Shown here: one piece after another, positions 8,026-15,268 of the stretch | How positions within the stretch are numbered: position 1 is the first letter of the stretch | Layout of the letters: every line of letters starts with the position of its first letter | Source: a virus | Length of the DNA: 42,243 nucleotides | IMG/VR virus record: IMGVR_UViG_3300025110_000035 | Location: 1 to 42,243 of that record | Reading direction: 5' to 3' (one strand) | Made by a program: the position numbers and the translations under genes | The notes under the pieces: generated by a model | Told to the model about the DNA's origin: nothing | Database searches by the model: none | The model's input: only the letters and a program-made list of their open reading frames with translations

Positions 8026-8196
8026 TTAAGTCATCTCATATTTACCAAATTGTTTAGGTTGTTGTAATTTCATTTCTTTGTCATGATCTAGGGTTTTCTT
8101 TACTAATTCTAATGTTCTTTCTAATTGATCTACTTTCTTCTCTAAATCTTTAGTTTTATTTTCCTCCGACTTGGAGGAGTGGTTCTCCTGGTTCAT
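8026..8196 (-). CDS. Short coiled-coil protein before large terminase (56 aa from the preferred start)
   Basis: The open frame extends up to an ATG at 8229, but the start I prefer is the ATG at 8196 (MNQENHSSKSEENKTK). The longer version would overlap the previous gene by 74 bases rather than 41. The core is a charged helix with heptad spacing (LEKKVDQLERTLELVKKTLD), ending KQFGKYEMT. This looks like a small coiled-coil adaptor. It lies between the two terminase genes, so a role near the packaging machine is possible but unproven. The 41-base out-of-frame overlap with the 159-aa gene is unusually long for this genome. Confidence 0.65.
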   Translation of the reverse strand: MNQENHSSKSEENKTKDLEKKVDQLERTLELVKKTLDHDKEMKLQQPKQFGKYEMT

Positions 8197-8635
8197 AGTC
8201 CGAAACTTTGTAATTCCAGAGTTTAGCATTAGGATACACTTTTCTCACTTGATCCTGTACTTCTCTGCGTGAGGGGGTTTTGATATGGGGGAAGAACATC
8301 TGAATACTGTACTGACTTCCTCTCCATGCCAACATTGCTGTTATTATATTTCCTGTTTTTCTTGGTAGGTATGTGGATTCACTTACTCCTCCACCACCAT
8401 TAGAGCCGTTAGAACTCCCACCATTGCTAGACTGGTTACCACCATTACCATTACCATTTGAACCATTCCCATGTCCGTTAGAAGATCCGTTAGATTTTTT
8501 GCCATTACCATTTTTCTTTTTATGATCCTCATCCCTCATTATATAACCACCACGCATGACATGCCATCCTTTAGGGATGGGTTTGCACTTTTTACTATCA
8601 TTACAATAGTATTCGCCTTGGGGACACTTTTTCAT
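8156..8635 (-). CDS. Small protein with Cys-rich head, Gly/Asn/Ser linker and conserved C-terminal domain (159 aa)
   Basis: This protein has three parts. Residues 1-35 (MKKCPQGEYYCNDSKKCKPI...) hold three Cys and many Lys, like a small metal- or disulphide-stabilised knot. Residues about 40-85 are a low-complexity linker of Gly, Asn, Ser and Lys. Residues about 88-159 form a compact domain (MLAWRGSQYSIQMFFPHIKT, PSRREVQDQVRKVYPNAKLW). I recall similar C-terminal domains in marine T4-like hypothetical proteins but know no function. The ATG at 8635 has a CATAAATA late promoter core 25 bases upstream, so it begins a late unit leading into the large terminase. There is no signal peptide or membrane segment. 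Confidence 0.82.
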   Translation of the reverse strand: MKKCPQGEYYCNDSKKCKPIPKGWHVMRGGYIMRDEDHKKKNGNGKKSNGSSNGHGNGSNGNGNGGNQSSNGGSSNGSNGGGGVSESTYLPRKTGNIITAMLAWRGSQYSIQMFFPHIKTPSRREVQDQVRKVYPNAKLWNYKVSDYEPGEPLLQVGGK

Positions 8636-8659
8636 AAAAAGAGACAGACTCTGTATGTT

Positions 8660-8667
8660 TATTTATG
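8660..8667 (-). promoter_or_regulatory. Late promoter core CATAAATA before the 159-aa gene and terminase
   Basis: Minus-strand CATAAATA lies in the 46-base gap after the 710-aa gene, 25 bases before the ATG at 8635. It would serve the 159-aa, 67-aa-frame and gp17 genes. Confidence 0.7.
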
Positions 8668-8681
8668 TTACTTTCAACTTA

Positions 8682-10814
8682 TCAGCTTACTGTGAGAGTT
8701 TTTGAGATCTTAAACACAGTGGAATCTGAGGATGTTGGAGTTGCTAAAAGTCTTAAGTTTCCACTATTAATATCTGCATCAAACGTAGCAAGATTTACTC
8801 CAGTCTTTATAGTTCCAAATTCTGAAAGATATGCATTAGTCCCATCATGCAATACATTAATGGTTGTCATCTGATAAACAGACCCTCTTGTTATTTGCAC
8901 TTGATATTGTGCCGACCTGTATGATGAAGCAGTAAAACTATCTACAGATGCTTGAGATGTGGAGGTCTTTGTAGATGATGCACTTTCAATTCTTAGAACA
9001 GCAGGACTACCAAAATCAACACCACTTCTAGCAGTTATAAGACCAACAACATCTATATTAGTTACATCTTCATAAGTAAGAGTTCCTCCAATAGTTACAT
9101 TACCAGTGAATGTGGCAGCAACACCAGTTAAATTTTGTATTGCAATACTAGGAGTTCCTGAGATTCCCTGTGATGTGGTTGATATACCTGCTGTCTTTGC
9201 ATATCCAGCATTTGTGGCATCGGTAGAGATTCCTGCAGTTATTGCATACGTTGAAATTGTTGATATACCTGCTGTTTTCGCATATCCAGAATTGGTTGCA
9301 TCAGTAGCAATTCCAGCAGTTATTGCATATGTTGATATTCCTGCTGTATTTGCATATCCAGCATTACTACCACTCTCTTCTGCAAATTTAAACTTATATG
9401 GTGCGTCTAAGGAAGTATCAACCTTTAAAACATAACCATTATATGCACTTAAATTAGTGGCAACACCAACAATATCATCAAGGTATTGAAGTTTGGTTTC
9501 TCCACCACCACCAAATGATGCTAATTGCTGTTGAACCCTATTAACAAATAATCTGTAATGTTCTTGTAATTGGTCAAGGGTTACAAAATTTGTATCTAAT
9601 GGAGTTAATGGATCTTCATTATCAACTTCTGGTGGTTCTGCTAATAAATTCTCTTGAAGATCTTGATGTTGTTTTTGTGTTTCCTTTATTTCTTTAACAA
9701 TATTACGCAATTCGGTAATATCTAAACCAGTATCAGTAAATTTGGTTTTTAATTTGGAAAGATCTTTTCTTACATCTTTAATATCACTATCATAATATTT
9801 TACTTCTGGGAGGTTTGTAATTTTCTCTTGCAGTTCATCAAAATACTCTTTAAGAGAAGTGGTAATGACATTTTGGGATTCAACATTTTTAGTATTAAAA
9901 TCCTTTACCTTCTTATCAATATTCTCTTTTAGAATATTATACTGTCCAAGTATTTGTTTCTTTAATTTTCTATCATCATCCTTTAGATGAAGTCTATACT
10001 CATGTATCTTCTCAGATGATTTCTTTAACTCTTCATATATTTTATCAGTAGTTTCTTTTAAATTTGTTTTAACAGTATCAACATCAACTCTAGTTTCAAA
10101 ATCTTTTACTTCAATACTTTCTGATATTTGTTGAATATCATAACTAAACTTATCTCTAAGAGAATTTAATTCATCATCATAATACTTAACTTCAGGTAGA
10201 TTATCAATCTTTTTATCAAGTTCATTTACCTGCTCATCATAATATTTTACCTCTGGTAGATTGGAGATTGATTGTTTAACATCATCTATTTCTTCATCAT
10301 AATACTTTACTTCAGGAACTACTGGTATCTCAGAGCGTAACTCTTCAATAGTTTCTGATATTTTTTCAAGGTCATCATCATAATATTTTATTTCTGGTAT
10401 ATCTGGTATATTATCTCTTACCTCATTAACAAGACCAACTAATTCCTTCCACTCAGGTCTTTTGATAATATCAATAAATTCATAATCTCTAAATTGCATT
10501 TCAGGACTATAATCCTGAAAAGAAACACCACCAGTAATTTCAATATCCTCTTCTTTTTCTACTTCTTCTTCTTCCTCAATATAATCTTCAATAGTTGGTA
10601 AAGACTCATCAACTATTTTATCTTCTACTGAAGGTAAATCTTCTACTACATTGTTGGGTATACAACCGAGTGCTTCTTCTATATCTACAACATACTCTTC
10701 AACAGAAGGTAATTCTTCTACAACTTTCTCTTCTGTTATAAATTCATCGACTGATGGTAATTCTACAGGATTTTCTGTAAAATCATCCAACGACGGCAAT
10801 TCGTCTTTCGGCAT
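8682..10814 (-). CDS. Repeat-rich coiled-coil and fibre-like structural protein (710 aa) between the terminase genes
   Basis: The domain order is clear. Residues 5-80 carry five acidic short linear repeats of the form [DES]LP[ST][VLI][DE][DE]. Residues about 140-390 are coiled-coil, punctuated by five PE[VI]KYYD repeats (KYYD at about 143, 170, 190, 210 and 339). Residues about 485-545 hold Ala/Gly/Thr repeats (AGISTYAITAGI, NAGYAKTAGIS). Residues about 575-605 hold a VTNIDVVGLITARSGVDFG segment common in marine phage fibre proteins. A C-terminal beta module with IxVLHDGTNAYLSEFG (about 630-705) closes the protein. This suggests an elongated virion appendage anchored by its N-terminus, perhaps a head or neck fibre. 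T4 has nothing between genes 16 and 17. Upstream is an AATAAATA late core; the ribosome-binding site is poor. Confidence 0.88.
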   Translation of the reverse strand: MPKDELPSLDDFTENPVELPSVDEFITEEKVVEELPSVEEYVVDIEEALGCIPNNVVEDLPSVEDKIVDESLPTIEDYIEEEEEVEKEEDIEITGGVSFQDYSPEMQFRDYEFIDIIKRPEWKELVGLVNEVRDNIPDIPEIKYYDDDLEKISETIEELRSEIPVVPEVKYYDEEIDDVKQSISNLPEVKYYDEQVNELDKKIDNLPEVKYYDDELNSLRDKFSYDIQQISESIEVKDFETRVDVDTVKTNLKETTDKIYEELKKSSEKIHEYRLHLKDDDRKLKKQILGQYNILKENIDKKVKDFNTKNVESQNVITTSLKEYFDELQEKITNLPEVKYYDSDIKDVRKDLSKLKTKFTDTGLDITELRNIVKEIKETQKQHQDLQENLLAEPPEVDNEDPLTPLDTNFVTLDQLQEHYRLFVNRVQQQLASFGGGGETKLQYLDDIVGVATNLSAYNGYVLKVDTSLDAPYKFKFAEESGSNAGYANTAGISTYAITAGIATDATNSGYAKTAGISTISTYAITAGISTDATNAGYAKTAGISTTSQGISGTPSIAIQNLTGVAATFTGNVTIGGTLTYEDVTNIDVVGLITARSGVDFGSPAVLRIESASSTKTSTSQASVDSFTASSYRSAQYQVQITRGSVYQMTTINVLHDGTNAYLSEFGTIKTGVNLATFDADINSGNLRLLATPTSSDSTVFKISKTLTVS
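9179..9370 (-). repeat. Tandem coding repeat, 2.5 units of 72-81 bases
   Basis: Within the 710-aa gene, near-identical DNA blocks begin on the plus strand at about 9179, 9260 and 9332, each opening TTGATAT[AT]CCTGCTGT. They encode the GYAKTAGIST/ISTYAITAGI repeats. Spacings of 81 and 72 bases keep the frame. Such blocks favour recombination and length variation. Confidence 0.75.
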
Positions 10815-10854
10815 TTTATGAGTATATTAATACTTTGAGATTTTTCTCTCTGTT

Positions 10855-11283
10855 TTATTTATTCTGTTCCTTTGCTCCATTCTTTAGGAGCTTAGCAAGT
10901 TCTGCTGTTGAACCAACAAATAAAGCATTATTAACAGTAGATGGACCTTTTTGTTGTGTCTCTTCTTCTACATCTTTTAGTTTCTTCTGCAAATCCATCA
11001 ACTTATCAGTTGCATCAGAGACACTCTTAATCAACTGCCCTGCGACCTCATATGCCCTTGGCATCTCACTTTCCTGTGCAAGTTCAAGAATACCATTAAT
11101 TGCTTCCTGACCCTTCTCTATGATGCTATAAAGATTACCACGAGTATACTCATAGTCTTTTGTTATATCATCTTTAGCAAGTCTATCTGGTTTCTCTCTA
11201 TCAACTCCAACTACAACATCACTCTCATCTACCTCAACTTGAGTAGGGGTTATATTGAAAGCATCATCTAAATTATTTTTCAC
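10855..11283 (-). CDS. 16: Terminase small subunit gp16 (142 aa)
   Basis: This is a helical 142-aa protein directly after gp15, as in T4. The core region of about residues 45-110 (YEYTRGNLYSIIEKGQEAIN, LELAQESEMPRAYEVAGQLI, then SVSDATDKLMDLQKKLKDVE) is characteristic of T4-type small terminases, which form rings that bind packaging-initiation DNA and stimulate the gp17 ATPase. T4 gp16 is 164 aa. The start is GTG (11283-11281), supported by an AGGAG ribosome-binding site six bases upstream that lies in the end of gp15; the gp15 stop is one base before the GTG. The N-terminal 45 residues are acidic and probably flexible. Confidence 0.95.
   Translation of the reverse strand: MKNNLDDAFNITPTQVEVDESDVVVGVDREKPDRLAKDDITKDYEYTRGNLYSIIEKGQEAINGILELAQESEMPRAYEVAGQLIKSVSDATDKLMDLQKKLKDVEEETQQKGPSTVNNALFVGSTAELAKLLKNGAKEQNK
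10856..10863 (-). promoter_or_regulatory. Late promoter core AATAAATA before the 710-aa gene
   Basis: Minus-strand AATAAATA lies 42 bases before the ATG at 10814 and overlaps the TAA stop of the small terminase gene (10855-10857). Confidence 0.65.
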
Positions 11284-11284
11284 T

Positions 11285-12307
11285 TTAATCTCCTACTAAA
11301 GTTCCACTGAATCCAAAGTCATCTCCTTCCTCCACTAATGCATTATCAGTAGATGTGATTGATTTGACTGATGTACCTCTTATATGGGCAAGTTTTGTAG
11401 TTCCATCCTGACCTCTCTTAACAGTCAGTTTATTACCATCTACTGCCTTAACATAGAGTTCCTCTCCACCAAGGTCAATATAGACACTTGTAGAACCAGA
11501 AGATGCTGTTATACCACTACCATCTTCAACCTCAAATGTTGTTTGAGTCTTAGTAATATCTGCTGCTAAGTTGGTTAGAACAGTACCGTCATAGTTCTGA
11601 ATTGCTCTTGGAACAACAGAGTATGTAAGATTGCGTTGTGCGTTTGATGTATCTGTACCAGTAAGGTAATTGACAGTAGACTTGGTAATAATATCCTTGG
11701 AAGCATCTGTGACAGGACCGAATAGGTATGTCTTAGCAGTGAATCTTAGAGTATACATAAGAACTCTTCTAGACTCAAAATCTCCTTCATAATCATCCTG
11801 CATAGTAATGTTTTCAAGTATTACTGGAATATCTCTTTTCTCATTAATAGCTCCTACCAAATTAACTGTTAGATTATAAGAAGGTTGGAAATATGGTAAT
11901 ATTTGTTCTACGATTTGTAATGCATCATCATTTAATTTACACATAACAGCAAGTTCAAATTGCATGTTATATGGAACGGGCATATATACTTTCTTTTCAT
12001 CTGGAGTAGAAGAATCTGGATTTTGAACTACAATCTTTTGAGTAGTAGTAACTTTTCTACTTGGATCATATGTCAAACCAGTAAACTCAAAAGACATCCT
12101 TGGTAAAGATAAAGATGTTGCTTTATTCAAATCTGGTGATTGAGTTAATCTTGCTAAGAACTTTTGAGTAGGTCCATATGCAAGAGGAACACGGATAATA
12201 CTAGCGTCAGTATCCCCTCCACTTTGCTTAATGGAAATACTATTGAAAAGAGTACCAAAACCAATAATGGTCCTCCTCAAAATTTCGTTATAAAAATATT
12301 CAAACAT
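11285..12307 (-). CDS. 15: Tail terminator / proximal sheath stabiliser gp15 with extra C-terminal domain (340 aa)
   Basis: The N-terminus MFEYFYNEILRRTIIGFGTL and the block LQIVEQILPYFQPSYNLTVN at about residues 130-149 match T4 gp15, which caps the finished tail as a hexamer and joins it to the neck. T4 gp15 is 272 aa. This protein is 340 aa because residues about 243-320 add a module: TQTTFEVEDGSG, then ...YIDLGGEELYVKAVDGNKLT and VKRGQDGTTKLAH. Related modules occur in the two giant proteins of this window. The gene starts at the ATG at 12307 with an AGGA ribosome-binding site and a degenerate CCTAAATA core upstream. Confidence 0.95.
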   Translation of the reverse strand: MFEYFYNEILRRTIIGFGTLFNSISIKQSGGDTDASIIRVPLAYGPTQKFLARLTQSPDLNKATSLSLPRMSFEFTGLTYDPSRKVTTTQKIVVQNPDSSTPDEKKVYMPVPYNMQFELAVMCKLNDDALQIVEQILPYFQPSYNLTVNLVGAINEKRDIPVILENITMQDDYEGDFESRRVLMYTLRFTAKTYLFGPVTDASKDIITKSTVNYLTGTDTSNAQRNLTYSVVPRAIQNYDGTVLTNLAADITKTQTTFEVEDGSGITASSGSTSVYIDLGGEELYVKAVDGNKLTVKRGQDGTTKLAHIRGTSVKSITSTDNALVEEGDDFGFSGTLVGD

Positions 12308-12328
12308 TGTTATAGTCCTAGTATCTTA

Positions 12329-12336
12329 TATTTAGG
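12329..12336 (-). promoter_or_regulatory. Degenerate late promoter core CCTAAATA before gp15
   Basis: Minus-strand CCTAAATA contains the TAA stop of gp14 and lies about 22 bases before the gp15 ATG. The second base differs from NATAAATA, but the same variant occurs before gp13 and, as TCTAAATA, before gp19. Confidence 0.45.
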
Positions 12337-13768
12337 GAATACCGAATGGGTTCTGTTCACTGAAGTCTAAAATATCATCTGCAGCAGATTCTATATTGAC
12401 GTTATCAGCAAATCCATCTTCTGGTGGATCTTCACTCACAACACGTAATGCATGAACAGCACCAGAAGAATTACCAGTTATACTTTCTCCAATACTAAAC
12501 ATTCCAGATACATTTGCTACTTCTAGAACATTTGTTGTTGCACTCCATGTTCTTACTCTACCCTTCACACCAGTAATAGATCCTGTAACAATTTCATTAA
12601 ACTTGAAGTTGCCACTATTATTAAGTGCAGGATTACCAATTGTAATTGTTGGACTTGAAGTATATCCAGCACCAGCATTTGTAATATTAATAGCAGTAAT
12701 GGTTCCAGCAGAACTTACGACTGCTTCAGCAGTTGCCCGTGTATTTCCTGCACCAACAGGTGCTGTAATGGTCACAGTAGGTGCTGTAGTGTATCCAGAA
12801 CCTGCGTCAGTAAGTGTAACGATACCAACAGTTCCATCACCAATAAAGACGGTTCCTGCAGCACCTGCACCCCCTCCACCAGTAACTTGTAGGGTTGGTG
12901 CAAGAGTATATCCAGCACCTGGATTTGTAATTACAACCTGCTGAACAGATTTATGATTATTACTAATATTTAAATTACATACATTAATACCACTAATCAT
13001 TGTAGCAGTAAGAATACCAGTAACCTTTCCTGAAGGAGCAGAACTTACTCCAATAGTAGGAATAGCAGTATATCCACCACCCCTATTGCTTAATGTAATT
13101 AATCTAATAGAACCTTCAGTGTTGAATCCAACTACAGCAGATGCAGTAGCACCAGTTCCAACTAAAGTTAAAGTCTGAGAAGAACCAAGAAGAGTGGATA
13201 AACCATCTTCAGAAGTTCCATCTGCATTATCACCAGTTAGAGTATCATCAATCTCAGAAACTCCAGTATCAATAACCTCATCCTCGTAACGGAAGAGTTC
13301 ACATTTAAGAGTATAAACGTAATTCTTTTTTAACTGATAGAATGGCTTTTCGTGCTCTACATATTTGATTTCAAATAAACGATCACCTAGTGGAAAATAA
13401 ACTAAATCACCCTCTTTAGGTCGGGTAGTTAACTTTACATTAGATTCGTTTTTAAGTAATGGTTGAATATATGTTTCCCATCTTTCTCTAGAAATAACAA
13501 GAGTTACTTCATTAGTTTGCTCAATACCAAACTTTGAAAGTAAAGTTGGATTGTCTGCATATCCATCAAAATTATCTACATATGCTTCAAGTGGATATGA
13601 ATCATCAAATACTGATTGAACCACTTCCCTTAATATAGTCTTCTCATTCATATATTTGCGAGGAAGATAATGTATCTCAACACCATACATCCTCAACTGT
13701 TCGTTGATTAAATCTTGTACTAGATTCTGTTCTGAGTTAGACCCTTGTTGGAAAAATGGATTGAGCAT
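12332..13768 (-). CDS. 14: Neck protein gp14 with long beta-repeat insertion (478 aa)
   Basis: Residues 1-180 match the gp14 neck protein of T4-like cyanophages: MLNPFFQQGSNSEQNLVQDL, EIHYLPRKYMNEKTILREVV, and a RPKEGDLVYFPLGDRLFEIK block. Gp14 with gp13 closes the packaged head and forms the site for tail attachment. T4 gp14 is 256 aa, so this is nearly twice as long. The extra part, residues about 195-440, is made of imperfect repeats of the form Gly-x-Gly-Tyr-x(4)-Pro-Thr-(hydrophobic)3 (GGGYTAIPTIGV, GAGYTLAPTLQV, GSGYTTAPTVTI, GAGYTSSPTITI). These probably form outward-pointing beta structures. The end is acidic (EDPPEDGFADN...). It is coupled to gp13: TAG, three bases, ATG, with AGGAT as ribosome-binding site. 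Confidence 0.95.
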   Translation of the reverse strand: MLNPFFQQGSNSEQNLVQDLINEQLRMYGVEIHYLPRKYMNEKTILREVVQSVFDDSYPLEAYVDNFDGYADNPTLLSKFGIEQTNEVTLVISRERWETYIQPLLKNESNVKLTTRPKEGDLVYFPLGDRLFEIKYVEHEKPFYQLKKNYVYTLKCELFRYEDEVIDTGVSEIDDTLTGDNADGTSEDGLSTLLGSSQTLTLVGTGATASAVVGFNTEGSIRLITLSNRGGGYTAIPTIGVSSAPSGKVTGILTATMISGINVCNLNISNNHKSVQQVVITNPGAGYTLAPTLQVTGGGGAGAAGTVFIGDGTVGIVTLTDAGSGYTTAPTVTITAPVGAGNTRATAEAVVSSAGTITAINITNAGAGYTSSPTITIGNPALNNSGNFKFNEIVTGSITGVKGRVRTWSATTNVLEVANVSGMFSIGESITGNSSGAVHALRVVSEDPPEDGFADNVNIESAADDILDFSEQNPFGIP

Positions 13769-13771
13769 AAT

Positions 13772-14626
13772 CTATCCTATCATATCCAACGGTGGAAGTT
13801 CATAAGTGTTGGACATTTGCTCTCTAATAATTTCTAATTCCTTTTCTGCATCATCATAAATTTGTCTTCCATTCATTTCAATTCCACCAGGCAACTTAAC
13901 ACCCTGGAACTTAAGTAAATTTTGACCCCACTGCTTCTTAATAAGAGCAGTAGTATATTTCTTTAAGAATGAATCATTCCATACCCTAGTATAATCATTT
14001 GGATTCATAAGTCTAAAACACTCAAGAACAATAAATTCATCAACTTCACATGCTGACCAATCAATATCAAGATATAATCTATCTTGTCTTTGATTAAATC
14101 TAATTTGTTTCTCAGTAGTTAATAGGAAATCAATATCAGACAAATAAGTCTGTGTCATTGCATAACTTAAAAGTCCATTATATCCCATATTAAAAGCAAT
14201 ATCATTTAAGAATAACTGATATTTAATACTGAACATATTATTGGATATTGAATTACTTCCACCAAAACGGAATATCTTTTCTACTCCTATTACTGATGGT
14301 GGAACTTGTATATAATTACTATTCTCATACCAACTAAAATCAGTATCTGTTCCTGCAATATTAGCAGTTGCAGTTTCTGTTGTTATTCCTGTTCTTTTCT
14401 TTCCAGTTAAAACAGATGCTCTTCCTCTATCAATATCAGCTTGAGTTATTTGATATTTCAAATAAGTCCTAACTACTCCATCAAAATGCCTTTCTTGAAA
14501 AAATTGAATAGCATCATCAATTCTATCTTCACATTGCTCATCAGCGACATTAATCTCCAGCACTGGAGCACCTAATTGCCTCAAGCAGTACTGTTTAAAT
14601 TCGGATCTACTTCCTGGTTGTGCCAT
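13772..14626 (-). CDS. 13: Neck protein gp13 (284 aa)
   Basis: The N-terminus (MAQPGSRSEFKQYCLRQLGA, then VLEINVADEQCEDRIDDAIQ) is the usual signature of gp13 in T4-like phages. The region around 140-240 (MTQTYLSDIDFLLTTEKQIR, RLYLDIDWSACEVDEFIVLE) belongs to the same family. T4 gp13 is 309 aa. The protein binds the portal after packaging and, with gp14, makes the head-tail connection. There is an AGAGGT ribosome-binding site before the ATG at 14626 and a degenerate late core (CCTAAATA) at 14646-14653. Confidence 0.95.
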   Translation of the reverse strand: MAQPGSRSEFKQYCLRQLGAPVLEINVADEQCEDRIDDAIQFFQERHFDGVVRTYLKYQITQADIDRGRASVLTGKKRTGITTETATANIAGTDTDFSWYENSNYIQVPPSVIGVEKIFRFGGSNSISNNMFSIKYQLFLNDIAFNMGYNGLLSYAMTQTYLSDIDFLLTTEKQIRFNQRQDRLYLDIDWSACEVDEFIVLECFRLMNPNDYTRVWNDSFLKKYTTALIKKQWGQNLLKFQGVKLPGGIEMNGRQIYDDAEKELEIIREQMSNTYELPPLDMIG

Positions 14627-14645
14627 TTATACTCTACCTCTTTAA

Positions 14646-14653
14646 TATTTAGG
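14646..14653 (-). promoter_or_regulatory. Degenerate late promoter core CCTAAATA before gp13
   Basis: It contains the TAA stop of the 134-aa gene and lies 20 bases before the gp13 ATG. It is the same variant as before gp15, so the neck genes can be transcribed apart from the giant genes upstream. Confidence 0.45.
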
Positions 14654-15053
14654 GTGCGGAAGCAATTCCAGCATGAACTAATATATTTCCATTTACTATA
14701 TTATAAATTGTTGCTCCAGAACTTACTAGAACATTATACTCATATCTACCTTCTGACAAATCTCTTGTAGCAGTAGATCCCATTGATATTTCAAATATAC
14801 CACCACCAGCACTTGTAAATCCTACATTAAAAGTTCCTGCAGGTGTCGTGGTTGCACCAATACCTGCACTTTTCTGCATTTGTGAAGATCCAGTCCAAAC
14901 TGAAGTGGTTGTTAATCCTTGAAAATCATAAGCAACATCAGAAGTATCAACTACATTAAAAGTAGTCTTAAAATCTGCACCAGTATATAATGCTAAATTA
15001 GCAGCATATGGAACTCCTGCATTTGGATCAAATGTCAGATTTTTACTTGCCAT
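14649..15053 (-). CDS. Small beta-rich structural protein (134 aa)
   Basis: I cannot name this 134-aa protein with confidence. It begins MASKNLTFDPNAGVPYAANL and is predominantly beta-forming: FKTTFNVVDTSDVAYDFQGL, then Ser/Thr/Gly segments, then RDLSEGRYEYNVLVSSG and IVNGNILVHAGI. The RDLxxGxYxYxV...IVxGxxxV layout resembles small phage beta-sandwich domains such as the N-terminal domains of baseplate or tail-fibre adaptor proteins; that is an inference from pattern only. It overlaps the 74-aa gene by 11 bases and has an AAGGA ribosome-binding site eight bases before its ATG. Its position, next to the giant structural gene and before gp13, is where T4 carries wac (fibritin), but it has no coiled coil. 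Confidence 0.85.
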   Translation of the reverse strand: MASKNLTFDPNAGVPYAANLALYTGADFKTTFNVVDTSDVAYDFQGLTTTSVWTGSSQMQKSAGIGATTTPAGTFNVGFTSAGGGIFEISMGSTATRDLSEGRYEYNVLVSSGATIYNIVNGNILVHAGIASAP

Positions 15054-15267
15054 TGACTAATTCCTTTAGTAGAGATTTGATTTCACCAATTTCACCTTTT
15101 AAACTAGCAAGATCATGTTCCATAGATTCCACTCTTTCATTTCTTGATCTTTTTGCCTTACGGCCAACAGTATAATGAGTATAATCTAAAGAATTAACAT
15201 TCACTATGGCATTTGTTTTAGGATCTCTTGCGAGATCCTGATGCCCCTCAATGTTGTAATGTTCCAT
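15043..15267 (-). CDS. Small protein with C-terminal coiled coil (74 aa)
   Basis: This 74-aa protein starts one base after the 2530-aa gene's stop and overlaps the next gene by 11 bases. The first half (MEHYNIEGHQDLARDPKTNA, then VNSLDYTHY) is polar. The second half, after a basic RKAKRSRNERVE stretch, is a regular heptad helix (MEHDLASLKGEIGEIKSLLK). Proteins of this kind are found as small hypotheticals in marine T4-like genomes, as I recall. The function is unknown; coupling on both sides implies co-expression with virion proteins. Confidence 0.82.
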   Translation of the reverse strand: MEHYNIEGHQDLARDPKTNAIVNVNSLDYTHYTVGRKAKRSRNERVESMEHDLASLKGEIGEIKSLLKELVNGK

Positions 15268-15268
15268 G

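Noticed and set aside
8039-8046. GGTAAATA as a late promoter for the large terminase
   Set aside because: The second base differs from NATAAATA, it lies within the coding end of the previous gene and only about 16 bases before the ATG; a clear CATAAATA already leads the unit.
12603-13200. Repeat-like spacing in gp14 as a CRISPR array
   Set aside because: The similarity is at protein level (GxGY...PT units), the DNA copies are degenerate, and unit lengths vary; no conserved repeat-spacer pattern exists.
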